Positions 22,946 through 36,800 of a stretch of DNA of 64,000 nt are shown here, piece after piece. The translations under genes and the position numbers were made by a program. The stretch lies in NCBI RefSeq assembly GCF_016097555.1, contig NC_054712.1, positions 59,341,824-59,405,823 of the forward strand. The letters are read 5' to 3'. The notes beneath the pieces are model-generated. The model saw only the letters and a list, made by a program, of their open reading frames with translations, did not search any database and was not told where the DNA came from. Origin of the DNA: Gigantopelta aegis. Taxonomy: Eukaryota; Mollusca; Gastropoda; Neomphalida; Peltospiridae. Within the stretch, counting starts at the first letter, position 1. Each line of letters begins with the position of its first letter.

Positions 22946-23828
22946 TATAATATTGTTTTGGTCAAGTGATACCAACTGCCTATCTCCTATAACTAAGTAT
23001 CATAATAATAATTCCATGTATATTAAGCTGTCTGACTTGCATAGTTACATCTATTAATACTGCAATACAATGAGTTTGCATTCAATATGTTTTCTCAAAA
23101 GACTTAAAAAGCACACAACCTTATATTAGTTTATTTTTACATATTCATTTAACACAAGCACGCATACCGTGCTCACACACACATATACACTTTGAGAAAT
23201 GGTAATATTATAAAAAAACTTTTTTAAAAAACTAAATGCATATAATGAATATAATGTTTTGTGATATAAAATATGTAATGTAATATTCTGTTTATTACTG
23301 TAGAAATGTCCTGCTAAATGAACATTCCAGTCATTGTTTACAAACTAACGTTTCCTTAACGGCGGAGTAATGTTTGTTCATTGATGTCTCAAAAACCAAA
23401 TCACAACCCGTTCTAAAGTGACGTCATATTTATATGCCCATTAGTAAAGAGTACACATGTATCAACAGCTGTAAACTGTAAAACATGTTTATACTAAAAA
23501 GCAAACAAGTACACAGTAATTGAATTAATTAGTAACGAGTTAAATGTATTAAGTAATAACCAGGAAACAGTAAATGTTGTGGTTCACCTCATTTGCAACG
23601 AATCAGTCAAGCTTACGGTCGGTCAAGTGATGGAGTAATGTACTATTACAACAGCCAATCATTAAACAACAATGCCAGGAGGACATACGATTTAGTTATG
23701 ACATACAAGGGAAAACGTACGATAAATATGAACCCCGTTATGCTGTACCTCGTAGGTAATAAAGTGAAATATCACATGATTATTTACAAGTATATTCCTC
23801 TCTGAAAACCATATACTTCTCTGAAACA

Positions 23829-24200
23829 AATGAGCAGTCATTACCCTGCACAATCTATACAAATAAGCAGTCATTACCCTGCACAATCTATACAAATGAG
23901 CAGTCATTACCCTGCACAATCTATACAAATGAGCAGTCATTACCCTGCACAATCTATACAAATGAGCAGTCATTACCCTGCACAATCTATACAAATGAGC
24001 AGTCATTACCCTGCACAATCTATACAAATAAGCAGTCATTACCCTGCACAATCTATACAAATGAGCAGTCATTACCCTGCACAATCTATACAAATAAGCA
24101 GTCATTACCCTGCACAATCTATACAAATGAGCAGTCATTACCCTGCACAATCTATACAAATAAGCAGTCATTACCCTGCACAATCTATACAAATAAGTAG
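23829..24200. repeat. 33-bp tandem array, about 11 copies
   Basis: The unit runs gagcagtcattaccctgcac plus aatctatacaaat, alternating gagcag and aagcag. Because 33 is a multiple of three, long open frames appear on both strands (QSIQMSSHYPA; LYRLCRVMTAH). There is no other sign of coding. Confidence 0.97.
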
Positions 24201-24664
24201 TCCTGACCTCATATATCTTCTTTAATAAGACAATATACCCGGTATATCTTTAACCAGTTCAAATTCAAACCCTGCACAATCTATACATAGCAGTCATTAC
24301 CCTGCCACAGTTCAAATTTGATCACTGCCAGTTTGAAGAAAACACAACAGAATCCAGGTACCTTCGACAGTAAGATCATGGATGTCACCAGGACACTATT
24401 GGAAAGGGTTGGTTTGTCTAATAAACTAGTATAGTTTATGGTAATGGTTGTTTTGGCAAAGAATTGCAAAAAAACAAAACTCTGTCAGAAAAAGAAGAAG
24501 CTTCATTTGTAACCCTCTGAGCCGGTCACCCCCACCCCCCTACACCTTTTGGCTATTTTGTTGAGATTTTTGCAAAACAATTACATAAAACAAATCTCAG
24601 AAAAAAAAGTTTCCCCATCCCCATGGTGATGCACCTGTGAATGCAAGTGAAAATTTGACAGGCA

Positions 24665-24817
24665 TCAGAATAAAGAAACAACTTTGTTGTGTTCCGGCGA
24701 ATCTGCTGTCTCGTCTCCCTCCCGGAGTCCCTCGCTGACGGGTCCCTTCCCAATCAGTGACAACATAGCCAGAGCCTCGGGGTCTTTGTCCAACACACTC
24801 TTCTTTTTATCACTTTC
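24665..24817 (-). CDS. MEAK7: MEAK7 exon 8 (C-terminal tail)
   Basis: Acceptor ctttgtttcag; encodes ESDKKKSVLDKDPEALAMLS then ...GPVSEGLREGDETADSPEHN to VVSLF and stop tga. The conserved family tail is SVLDKDPEA and SEGLRE; the last 17 residues are lineage-specific. Confidence 0.93.
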   Translation of the reverse strand, partial: ESDKKKSVLDKDPEALAMLSLIGKGPVSEGLREGDETADSPEHNKVVSLF

Positions 24818-27800
24818 CTGAAACAAAGAGAAGAATACAAAATATGCTTTATGTACACATTTATCATGGGTGCTGAAATAGAAAATACCATAAATCCTTC
24901 ATTAGAGGCCAGGTCTCAAAGCATTTTGAAAACAAAGAAAAGAAGAGGCCTTCCTTGAATAGAAGCCAGCCTTCAATAAAGGCCAACTTCTGCTATTGTA
25001 GCTTTGTTAGCTTAATGACCATGTTATACTCGTCATTTCTGTTGCATAACATCAAAAGCTTACAACCACACTGCGACAACAGGAATAACTAAAAGTTACT
25101 TGAATTTGGCTGTAGATTTCTTTTTTTTAATCAAATTTGCCAAATTGCCATTAATTTTTGGCCTCTAGCTTAAAACCTAAATATAAAATGTTTTTCAAAA
25201 AAGGATCCCGCCAGTCGGACTGGTGATGATAATTTTTAACTCGTCTGTCAGACGTTTCACTAATATTTGGCAAGTGGATTAGTATTTTCTGCAGATATTT
25301 TGTAGTCATTCATAATTCTGTTAGTATCTTAAAGCCCCCGCACACATGAGCTATCAGCTGAGTAAAAAGGTACTCGAGACATTTTGCTCAGCCGATAACT
25401 CTTGTGTGCGGGTAATTTTGCTGAGTTTTTCGCCTCTCGTGGTCATGAGGAAGATATCTATCGTTTTTTGATATATTTGTGACCACATGTGGCAAGTGGC
25501 AAAAATTTCACTGTGTGCAGGCTATGTGAGATATCAGCTGAGCTAGTTTCGCCAACTGACAAATAGAAATACAAAAATTGCATCAGCGTGATGTCATTCT
25601 GACAGACGTAAACAAAGTAGTTGAACACTTGGCTCATTGTGTGCGGTGAAATTGTTATGAGCTAACAGCTGAGCTAAAGATCTCCAGTAACTGATAGCTC
25701 TCGTCTGTGTAAGCTTTAGGATGTACAGCATGTACCAACCTCGTCTGATGTATCTTCTCCTTCCACTTTCTTTTCAGGTCCGACAGCCCACACTTCAATC
25801 ACATCCACTTCAAACTCGGGCTTTCCCGACAACTGTGGACTGCCATAAGTGGTACATTTTGGACCAGCCTTGCTGTGGCCAACACTGAATGCATGGTCAA
25901 TCCACAAACCAAAATACTCAAACTGGCCACCCATTCCCTGCCAAAACAAAGAACATCACTATGCATCTTCCATTCCCTGCCAAAACAAAGAACGTCACTT
26001 TACATGCATCTTCCATTCCCTGACAAAATAAAGAACATCACTGTACATGTATCTTTCATTCCCTGTCAAAATAAAAAACCATCACTGTACAATGTACATG
26101 TATATTCGATTCCCTAACAAAATAAAAAACATCACTAAACAAGTATCTTTCATTCCCTGTCAAATAAAGAACATCACTGTACTGGTTTCTTACAATTATA
26201 TATTTTTACCATCAACAGCCAGAGCTGACACTGGAAAGTATTTTATCTTACCCAATGTTCAGGAATATAGAGTATTTCCTTAAAATTACCAAGAAGGGAT
26301 TAATTTAAACACAATTTTATGAGCCAAATATTAAATGTTGTAGCCCCTTTGGATAAAAATAGCAATGGGCAAATTTGGTGATGGGAAGGGTGGAAAAGGT
26401 GAGCCCTGAATAACACTTGGATACTTACCAAGCCATTTGGCATGGTCTGGACATTGACATTCAAATACATGAAGTGATCATTGTAACCTGTCGTTGTGTA
26501 CACGCCACAGTGTGGAGACAAACTGAACAGAAAACACTGGGTATCACCTATAAAGAAAAGTTAAATGCTTTTATATGCACACAATATTCAAACAGACTCC
26601 TATAACATCTCACATTATTATCATAATGAACAAAAATAAAACTGTTAGTCAAGCTTGTTCTGTGTTAAAGGGACAGTCCTGAGTTTGCTGTAATTTTTAA
26701 GATGTTATCGACTAACAGAGACCTTTCAAAGACTGTAATTACATATCAAATGTTTTTCTATATAAAATATTTGTGGCTGTATATTAAACATGTTTCTGAT
26801 CATTCTAGTATTTGTACTAGGTTAAATTTCATTTTATTTTCTAAAAAAGTTTTTTTTCGTATACAAATATTAAGATGACCAGAAACACATTGAATATATA
26901 GGCACTGATATTCTAAACAAGAAAATATATTTAATGGATATTTTTAGACGTTAAAAGATTTTATTAGTCACTGTCAGTAACATCTTACAATGCAGGAAAC
27001 TCAGGACAGTCCCTTTAGCAAATATAAATTAATTTATTAAACAATAAATATTTTTTAAAAATAGACATTTACAATATTCAAATTGATCTTTACAACAAAG
27101 AATTCAATTTGTAGTCTTCATCCTGAAAGGCAAGTAATCATTCCCCTGGAAAGTTTTAGGAGTGTGGCAAATTGATCACTTTGCAGTAAATGTTTGATAC
27201 ATTTTATTTGAAATGTCATCTGATTGCTTGTCTAGCACCATTGCAGGAGAGTCATCTTCCATTCACTTTGACTTTGCCCATTGCAAAGACTGAATTTGTG
27301 TCAGTGGAAAGAATGACCAAGATGAATGGATGTATGGTAAAACAAAAATGGATAAAATGACAAGAATTACTTCAACTTATTTAACAGAATGAATCTCGCC
27401 CTTGCTTGTGGGTGTATACTACCAAATCAAATCCCATAGATGACAATAGTAACATATATGGCTAAAACTTCTACCTGCAACATATCAATCAACAAATGCC
27501 ACAGATATAAATACTAACACCCCTCACCCTTTAAGTGAATCAGAAAAAATTGGTGGTGAAGCTGCTCATTTCTGAGATAACAGGTAGCGTTTATGACTAC
27601 CCTAGACACAGTGGTATTAGATGCAATAAAATTGTATACATTTTTTGCCCAGATGAAACTATTTGTTTTTACAACCAACACACATTTATCACCAATCATA
27701 GGACTTATTAACTGCTCTATCAAAAGTTTGGTGCACCTTGAACGTTGACCCAGCCGGAAGTTATTTGGTTTAGTACTACCTTCAAGTGTTTTAAAATCTG

Positions 27801-30800
27801 GGCTTAAGACTTCAGCATTTGTCAAGGTGAGTTGGGAGAAGCCAACAGCCATGCACCCGATATAATTTAAGGAACAAATATGAATTTTACCTGTGAACTT
27901 TGAGCTAACCTGCCACGACACACTTGCAAAACCACCAAATAAATGTCCATCTTTATCTTTGATGATGATCACACTGGGTCCCTTGCTGGGTCCCGCAATG
28001 TGCTGTACGAGCTGCGAGAAACTGTCACCGAAGATCTGATTGTTGAAGAGGAATCTCCACTCATGCTGCAGATCGTGGGGCAGACACGAGTTGAGAAATA
28101 TCAGACTGGGTAAATCCAGTAACGTCTTAACTCGTGACCACTCGATGTGTTTGGCAAATGGTATTCGTGGCACAACCAGATGGTTTCTTTCTTGGATACC
28201 CTAAACAGAGGAATAAGATCATCAATGTAAAAAAAACCCATTGTAGGGCTATTTCGGAATAGATAACATGGGGATCAGGGTGGAAGGAGGTTGTTTTATT
28301 TATACATGTATAAGGGTATGTGCTAGAATCATGTCCACCATGGAAGGAGGCTGTTTTATTTATATACAGGTATGTGCTAGAATCACGTCCACCAAGGAAG
28401 GAGGTTGTTTTATTTATATACGGGTATGTGCTAGAATCACGTCCACCGTGGAAGGAGGCTGTTTTATTTATATACGGAAATGTGCTAGAATCATGTCCAC
28501 CGTGGAAGGAGGTTGTTTTATTTATATACGGGTATGTGCTAGAATCACGTCCACCATGGAAGGAGGTTGTTTTATTTATATACGGGTATGTGCTAGAATC
28601 ACGTCCACCAAGGAAGGAGGTTGTTTTATTTATATACGGGTATGTGCTAGAATCACGTCCACCATGGAAGGAGGTTGTTTTATTTATATAAGGGTATGTG
28701 CTAGAATCAGGTCCACCATGGAAGGAGGTTGTTTTATTTATATACGGGTATGTGCTAGAATCACGTCCACCATGGAAGGAGGTTGTTTTATTTATATACG
28801 GGTATGTGCTAAGAATCACGTCCACCAAGGAAGGAGGTTGTTTTATTTATATACGGGTATGTGCTAGAATCACGTCCACCATGGAAGGAGGTTGTTTTAT
28901 TTATATACGGGTATGTGCTAAGAATCACGTCCACCAAGGAAGGAGGTTGTTTTATTTATATACGGGTATGTGCTAGAATCACGTCCACCATGGAAGGAGG
29001 CTGTTTTATTTATATAAGGGTATGTGCTAGAATCACGTCCACCATGGAAGGAGGCTGTTTTATTTATATACGGGTATGTGCTAGAATCACGTCCACCAAG
29101 GAAGGAGGTTGTTTTATTTATATACGGGTATGTGCTAGAATCATGTCCACCATGGAAGGAGGTTGTTTTATTTATATAAGGGTATGTGCTAGAATCAGGT
29201 CCACCATGGAAGGTGGTGGTTTTATTTATATACGGGTATGTGCTAGAATCACGTCCACCAAGGAAGGAGGTTGTTTTATTTATATACGGAAATGTGCTAG
29301 AATCACGTCCACCATGGAAGGTTTTTTATTTATATACACCATGGAAGGTTTTTTATTTATATACGGGTATGTGCTAGAATCATGTCCACCATGGAAGGAG
29401 GCTGTTTTATTTATATAAGGGTATGTGCTAGAATCATGTCCACCATGGAAGGTTTTTTATTTATATACAGAAATGTGCTAGAATCACGTCCACCATGGAA
29501 GGAGGCTGTTTTATTTATATAAGGGTATGTGCTAGAATCACGTCCACCATGGAAGGAGGTTGTTTTATTTATATATGGGTATGTGCTAGAATCACATCCA
29601 CCATGGAAGGAGGCTGTTTTATTTATATAAGGGTATGTGCTAGAATCACGTCCACCATGGAAGGAGGCTGTTTTATTTATACATGTATAAGGGTATGTGC
29701 TAGAATCACGTCCACCATGGAAGGAGGTTGTTTTATTTATATAAGGGTATGTGCTAGAATCACGTCCACCATGGAAGGAGGCTGTTTTATTTATATAAGG
29801 GTATGTGCTAGAATCACGTCCACCATGGAAGGAGGCTGTTTTATTTATACATGTATAAGGGTATGTGCTAGAATCATGTCCACCATGGAAGGAGGTTGTT
29901 TTATTTATATACGGGTATGTACTAGAATCACGTCCACCAAGGAAGGAGGTTGTTATATTTATATATGGAAATGTGCTAGAATCACGTCCACCATGGAAGG
30001 TGGTGATTTTATTTATATACGAGTATGTGCTAGAATCACGTCCACCAAGGAAGGAGGTTGTTTTATTTATATACGGGTATGTGCTAGAATCACGTCCACC
30101 ACGGAAGGTGGTGGTTTTATTTATACATGTATACGGGTATGTGCTAGAATCATGTCCACCACGGAAGGTGGTGGTTTTATTTATATACGGGTATGTGCTA
30201 GAATCACGTCCACCAAGGAAGGAGGTTGTTTTATTTATATACGGGTATGTGCTAGAATCACGTCAACCAAGGAAGGAGGTTGTTTTATTAATATACGGAA
30301 ATGTGCTAGAATCACGTCCACCATGGAAGGTTTTTTATTTATATACGGGTATGTGCTAGAATCATGTCCACCATGGAAGGAGGCTGTTTTATTTATATAA
30401 GGGTATGTGCTAGAATCATGTCCACCATGGAAGGTTTTTTATTTATATACAGAAATGTGCTAGAATCACGTCCACCATGGAAGGAGGCTGTTTTATTTAT
30501 ATAAGGGTATGTGCTAGAATCACGTCCACCATGGAAGGAGGTTGTTTTATTTATATACGGGTATGTGCTAGAATCACGTCCACCATGGAAGGAGGCTGTT
30601 TTATTTATATAAGGGTATGTGCTAGAATCACGTCCACCATGGAAGGAGGCTGTTTTATTTATACATGTATAAGGGTATGTGCTAGAATCACGTCCACCAT
30701 GGAAGGAGGTTGTTTTATTTATATACGGGTATGTGCTAGAATCACGTCCACCATGGAAGGAGGCTGTTTTATTTATATAAGGGTATGTGCTAGAATCACG

Positions 30801-33800
30801 TCCACCATGGAAGGAGGCTGTTTTATTTATACATGTATAAGGGTATGTGCTAGAATCACGTCCACCATGGAAGGAGGCTGTTTTATTTATATACGGGTAT
30901 GTGCTAGAATCACGTCCACCACGGAAGGAGGTTGTTTTATTTATATACGGGTATGTGCTAGAATCACGTCCACCATGGAAGGAGGCTGTTTCATTTATAT
31001 ACGGGTATGTGCTAGAATGACGTCCACCATGGAAGGAGGTTGTTTCATTTATATACGGGTATGTACTAGAATCACGTCCACCACGGAAGGAGGTTGTTTC
31101 ATTTATATACGGGTATGTACTAGAATCACGTCCACCATGGAAGGAGGTTGTTTCATTTATATACGGGTATGTACTAGAATCACGTCCACCATGGAAGGAG
31201 GTTGTTTCATTTATATACGGGTATGTCCTAGAATCACGTCCACCATGGAAGGAGGTTGTTTCATTTATATACGGGTATGTGTTAGAATCACGTCCACCAT
31301 GGAAGGAGGTTGTTTTATTTATATACGGGTATGTGCTAAAATCACGTCCACCATTCTCTCAGTCTGAAAGGAGACCTGGCCAGAAGGAGCAATTCTGAAG
31401 ACCAAACCCTGGGCAACAGCAGCAGATCTTGAGGACATCTCAATTGACAGCATCAGCAGGACTACGAATTTGACACAACCGTCGATCGTAGAAGAAAAAT
31501 TTACCCAATGTGAAATTTCTTGTACTGTCCAGTGCTCCACAACTGCTGAAAAAAGACCATGGTAGGTACTATCCTGTCTGTGGGATGCTGCATATAAAAG
31601 ATCCCTATGCTGCTAATCGGAAAGAATAGCCCATTGCATGGCAGTTTCCTCTCTCATTATTTGTGTAGTCTTTAACTATATGTCCGACGCCAGATATAAC
31701 CATAATTAAATGAGTGTCGTTAAATAAAAAAAATCCTTTCTTCCTTCCGCCAAAGGTGATCAACTCTAGAACTGCTCTTCTTGGGTTTTATATAAATATA
31801 TTTTTATCTTTAGTTAAGCAGAGTTCGAAATAAGCACTTGTCCGTTTGTCCTGACATGTAAAAATCTGCTCGGACAAACAAAATGTATCTCTATGTTTGT
31901 CCAGTGGACAAGTCAAAATGTTTAATGCAATTTCATTTTAAACAATCAAACACATCATCCTTGTACTTTAATAAAACAAATAATTTATTTGGACAAGTGA
32001 AAATGTTGGCAGACAAGTAGATCATCCAAATGTATTTGTTCGATGGACTAGTGAAACATTCTTCGTTTTTCTATCACTGGTAAGTTGAAACAAAACCCCG
32101 TATTTATTCTGAGCTTATATAAAGTATGAAAGGATTCTTATTACTTGTTCTTACCTTATATACACAGAAACACTGATGGAAGACATGTTCGAAGACCTGA
32201 AGAAAGAGTGAACATTTTGACAGCCAGTTTTCGATATCATCTGCTGAATATTCACATCCCTCTGGAATGATGGGTAAACTCAAACCCTTGGTCTTGGAAT
32301 CACCTTGAAAAAAGAAATATTAGCAATGAATACACATACAGCTGTTAAACTTGAGTTAAAAGTTTGTTTTGTTTAATGGCACCACTAGAGCACATTGATT
32401 TATTAATCATCAGGCTATTGGATGTCAAACATTTGATAATTTCTACATATGGTCTTAGAGAGGAAACACTCTTACATGTTTTCCATTAGTGGCAGGAAAT
32501 CTCTTATATGCACCATCCCAGACAGGATGCACACACCATGGCCTTGGATATACCAGTTGTGGTGCACTGGCTGGGACGAGAAATAGCCCAAAGTATTTAA
32601 CACAAGCGAAAGTTAGTTGGATACGTTTTAAGCAAGTTAAAAGATAAATGGTATCATGAGTATAGTATTCTTTTTATTACACATTCCCAAAAGCCACAAC
32701 TTATACATGGCACATTTATGTTGGCACACACTGTTATTTTATAAACTTTTCACAGTGCAATTAGTTTCATTAGTATTAATTTCATTGATCGGTGTGGCTT
32801 TGGCATTTAGGTCATCACCATGGAACAGCCAATGAGATATTGGAAATAAAAGATTAACCTGTGTGAAGAAGATCTTCCAGCAGTGACAATGCCAGACGAG
32901 TGAACGAATCTTCACATCGGTGCAGAATCCAAGATTTAAACTCGGATGACTTTTCCACAACCCTTGCAAAGGAGTAAAGCAACATATCCACACACTGAAA
33001 TGAATTTCAAGAGTCACTGAATATCACAATAATATTGATTATCTAAGGATAAGTTAAGAAATTTGCCCATTTTAACTATTCATACAAAACTGAGAAAATT
33101 AAGAAACCGGGCATTTAATTTTTTTATAAGCAAAAACATTATCATAGCATGATACATGTCCCCTCTTGGGCCCAACAAATTTCTGTATTTCCTAAATTCA
33201 AAGGCCATAACTCTGTAAAATAATGGATACTACACCATGAAAGTTAAACTTGATCTGTAACATTACATGATAAAGCTGTATACAAAAGTTCATCTCAATT
33301 TAATATCTTCAGGCATTGCCAAAAAAAAAGAGTCAAAAAACACATTTTCATATCTCTTTAAGTTCAAGGTCCATTAAAAAAAAAAAATGTTTTGTGCACA
33401 TCCAAACATGCCGGGTACCCCATTTATTTACAAAAGATCACACATTTAGTGAGTTATTTGACAAAATTAACTGGGTCTCAATGAGTAAATAAAATTCAAT
33501 ATATACAGGTAAAATCAATTTAGAAACATGAATATATTATGAAAGATATTATTATCATACTGACATACATGTGTATGATATAAAAGTAATAATAATTTTA
33601 TATACCCGGTTAACTTAAACATGTTAATTTTAGAATAACATTTGTGCATGTTGTCTTTGTAGAACCAATATTTTAGGAAATTTTTTCTTCTGTGTGGCTG
33701 CTCAACTGCAGCAGAATATTCAGTTTCTAGACGATTTTTAACATAACATTTAAAAAGTGCCATTTCATTACATGTATGGCTTATTTTCTTCTAGCATTTT

Positions 33801-36800
33801 ACAAGAGGCCCAAATTGTTTTAATTACTTTACTCCAGAGAAATATTCCCAAGTTCGATGCATCATTGCCAACTTTATGTGATATACCGAATACAATTTTG
33901 AATACATTGAACCTGAAATTAGATACAAAAGGTTTTTGAAAAAGATATTCCACATCGTTCATAAATTGTTTTGTTTCCGGGCAATGCAACTGTGTTGACG
34001 TCATTGCATTCAAGACGCACTGTTACGGACGCAATTTTCCAATCACAAATTTTAAGGTGTTTCCTTACTGCAATTAAGTTATGAATTATTTTGTAAATTA
34101 TATCAAAGTCCCAATTTTCAATTAACCCAGAATGAATGGTTTTCCAAAAACATTTACAAATCAAATTTTCACCAAAAGTGTTTTCCTACTTGGTCTTTAT
34201 GTGGTTTTGTTAGTATGATCGTATACAATTCCTTCGTGGTCGTGAACTGTACACCGGAGAGCGTTTCGTGGGTTTCTAGATGGTGTCCAACTCACCATTG
34301 TCGGGGTCTACAGTTTGTATAATCTGTAGCCATTGTCGAGGAAAATTTTCATTTATGTCTGTGAAAAATTTGCGTTGGATGTTAAAAAATCCAGGTGTCA
34401 AAAGTTGTTCGTCCATATGTCCCAAATGTCCCTAACTAAATTTAGTCATGCTCCTATCAGTCTGCTCTTGGTCGTGTTTTGTGGTATGTGTCGACTGTCG
34501 TGTAGAGGTTCGTCCAAGATTTGCTGAACACTCTCTGTGTCACGTGTTAAGTCCAGGTCCAGGTCTGTCCAAGCTAGTAACATCTGCTTGTAAATGTTCA
34601 GCATTGATCTGAAGTTCTGTTTTCTATTGATAATGTTATATTTTAAGGTGTGTCTTTCGATATTAAATTTTTTATACTGGCCTAAAATTGATCAACTAGT
34701 GATTTCCAAAGCCCATCTCCTTCTAAACTGAGTAGCCGTCTTATGAATTTAATTCTTTGAGCTTTCATTTTTAACCAAACAGTTACAACTCAAAACCCAC
34801 CCAACTCTCTAGGTAATTGAAGTTGCTCTCTTGATATAAAATGCTTTCTATAAGACCAAATGAAGTCTGAAGTCATTATGTCAATTCCATAGAAATAGAA
34901 AACATATCTCCATGCAATTTTATGATTACTTAACAAAATTTAACCTTTTACACTCATCTCAATCAGGTTTTAGACCAAAACACTCATGCCAAACAGCACT
35001 TATTGATATAACTGATAAATGGTTACATGAAATGAATGAAGGAAATCTAAATGGAGTCATATTTCTTGATTTCAAAAAAGCTTTTGATGTTGTGGACCAT
35101 TCAATTCTGATTCAAAAGTTAAACATTTATGGCTGCAAAGGGAATTCTCTTAACTTGTTCCAATCTTATTTAACTAACAGGACACAGCAAGTCACTATAG
35201 GAATGGCAACATCAGAACCTAAATCCATTATTTATGGTGTTCCATACTAGGACCTCTTCTCTTTATACTGTACATAAATGATCTTCCACTATACATTGAA
35301 CATTGTACCACAAGTATGTATGCAGATGATTCAACAATGTTCATGTCAGGGAAAACTGTTACTCAAATTCAAGATAAACTACAGCAAGATATGAATAGTG
35401 TAGAAAAATGGTGTTCCTATAATAAAATGTTCATAAACACAAAAAGACCAAATATATGACTATAGGAACAAGACAAAAAGTTACAATCCAAAATGATATT
35501 TCTCTTATAATAAATTCAGAACGTCTGCAACACACCGATTGTGAAAAACTTTTAGGAATTAAAGTTGATAATAATTTAAAATGGACAAATCAGGTTAAAC
35601 GTGTGTTCCCTGATCTCTAAACGTCTGTATCTGTTATCAAAAATCATTAGGTATTTAAATTTAGATGCAAGAAAACTTTTCTACAATGGGTATATTTTAC
35701 CACTCATCGATTACTGCTGTGTAATTTGGGGAAACTGTAATCAGGATGGATTAGAACGTTTACTAAAACTGCAAAAGAGAGCTGCAAGGATGATATTAGA
35801 TGTAGATCCTATTACTCCATCTGCCCCACTATTTAAACAGTTAAAATGGATGACAATGGAAACACGAATCCACTATCACAAATGTTTACAAATTTATAAA
35901 TGTCTATACAATGAAGCCCCAAACTATCTTTCAAACTTATTAATATATGTTGGAGAAAACAATCCCTACAACCTTCGAAATGTACAGGATAGAAATCTAT
36001 TAATTCCAAAACCTAAAATGTCTTTATTTAAACATGCTTTCAGTTACTCTGGACCAGTACTCTGGACCAAATTGCCTAAAGCTATCCAATCATCGCCAAA
36101 TACTGCTGTTTTTAAATATAGACTCAAGAAATATTTTCTAAAATAATATCATTTGTACTTATTACCCATATGGGCTCAAATATACGGGGTAATATTTTTT
36201 CGATCTCTGCACAGTGTGCAGATTGCTTCTACAGCCACTGATTGGCTGGCTTAAAAATCACGATGTTTGGTTGGTTGCTTGTCATGGCCGGAACTTCACT
36301 TTCATTCATATAATGTTTCCATTCATGAGTCAGATTACACATACGTTATACGATATACAAAGATTTACAAAAACAAATGGACTCACTTGTTTCGTAAACA
36401 TGAAATGGTATATTTTCATAAGCAGCGGCTTTAGTAATATATAAAAATAATTATTTTCAAATGCAAATACAGTCGTATTATTTTGTACTGTAAACATTTG
36501 GCTGTAAAAAGAACGCCGTTATGCTATGACGTCACTTACATTACGTCATGTAATGTGCGTAAGATTATATGACGTAATGGCTGATGGCTTTGTTGTAGAC
36601 TGCAGAGGAATGTTTACATTAAAAATCAGTTAAAATTGACAATGGGTAATAAAGAGAATAACCAACTCGCTATGAGGAGTTACGAATTATCTGTCCCTCG
36701 TGAATGAATGTTGTAAAACCCTCGCCAAAGGCTCGGGTTTACAACATTCATTCACTCGGGGACAGATAATTCATAATTCCTCGTAGCTCTTAGTTATTCT

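Noticed and set aside
23692-24225. Overlapping repeat proteins on both strands
   Set aside because: A 33-bp tandem array again keeps all frames open. There is no start context, domain or splice support.
28127-31367. Long open frames of up to about 300 codons on both strands (IYIRVCARITSTMEGG; STYPYINKTTSFHGG)
   Set aside because: They are produced by a 54-bp repeat whose period is a multiple of three. They lie in a MEAK7 intron and have no non-repetitive coding part.
33757-34164. Small host genes on + or -
   Set aside because: The minus frames match the decayed 3' region of an L1/Tx1-like LINE; the + frames are shadows.
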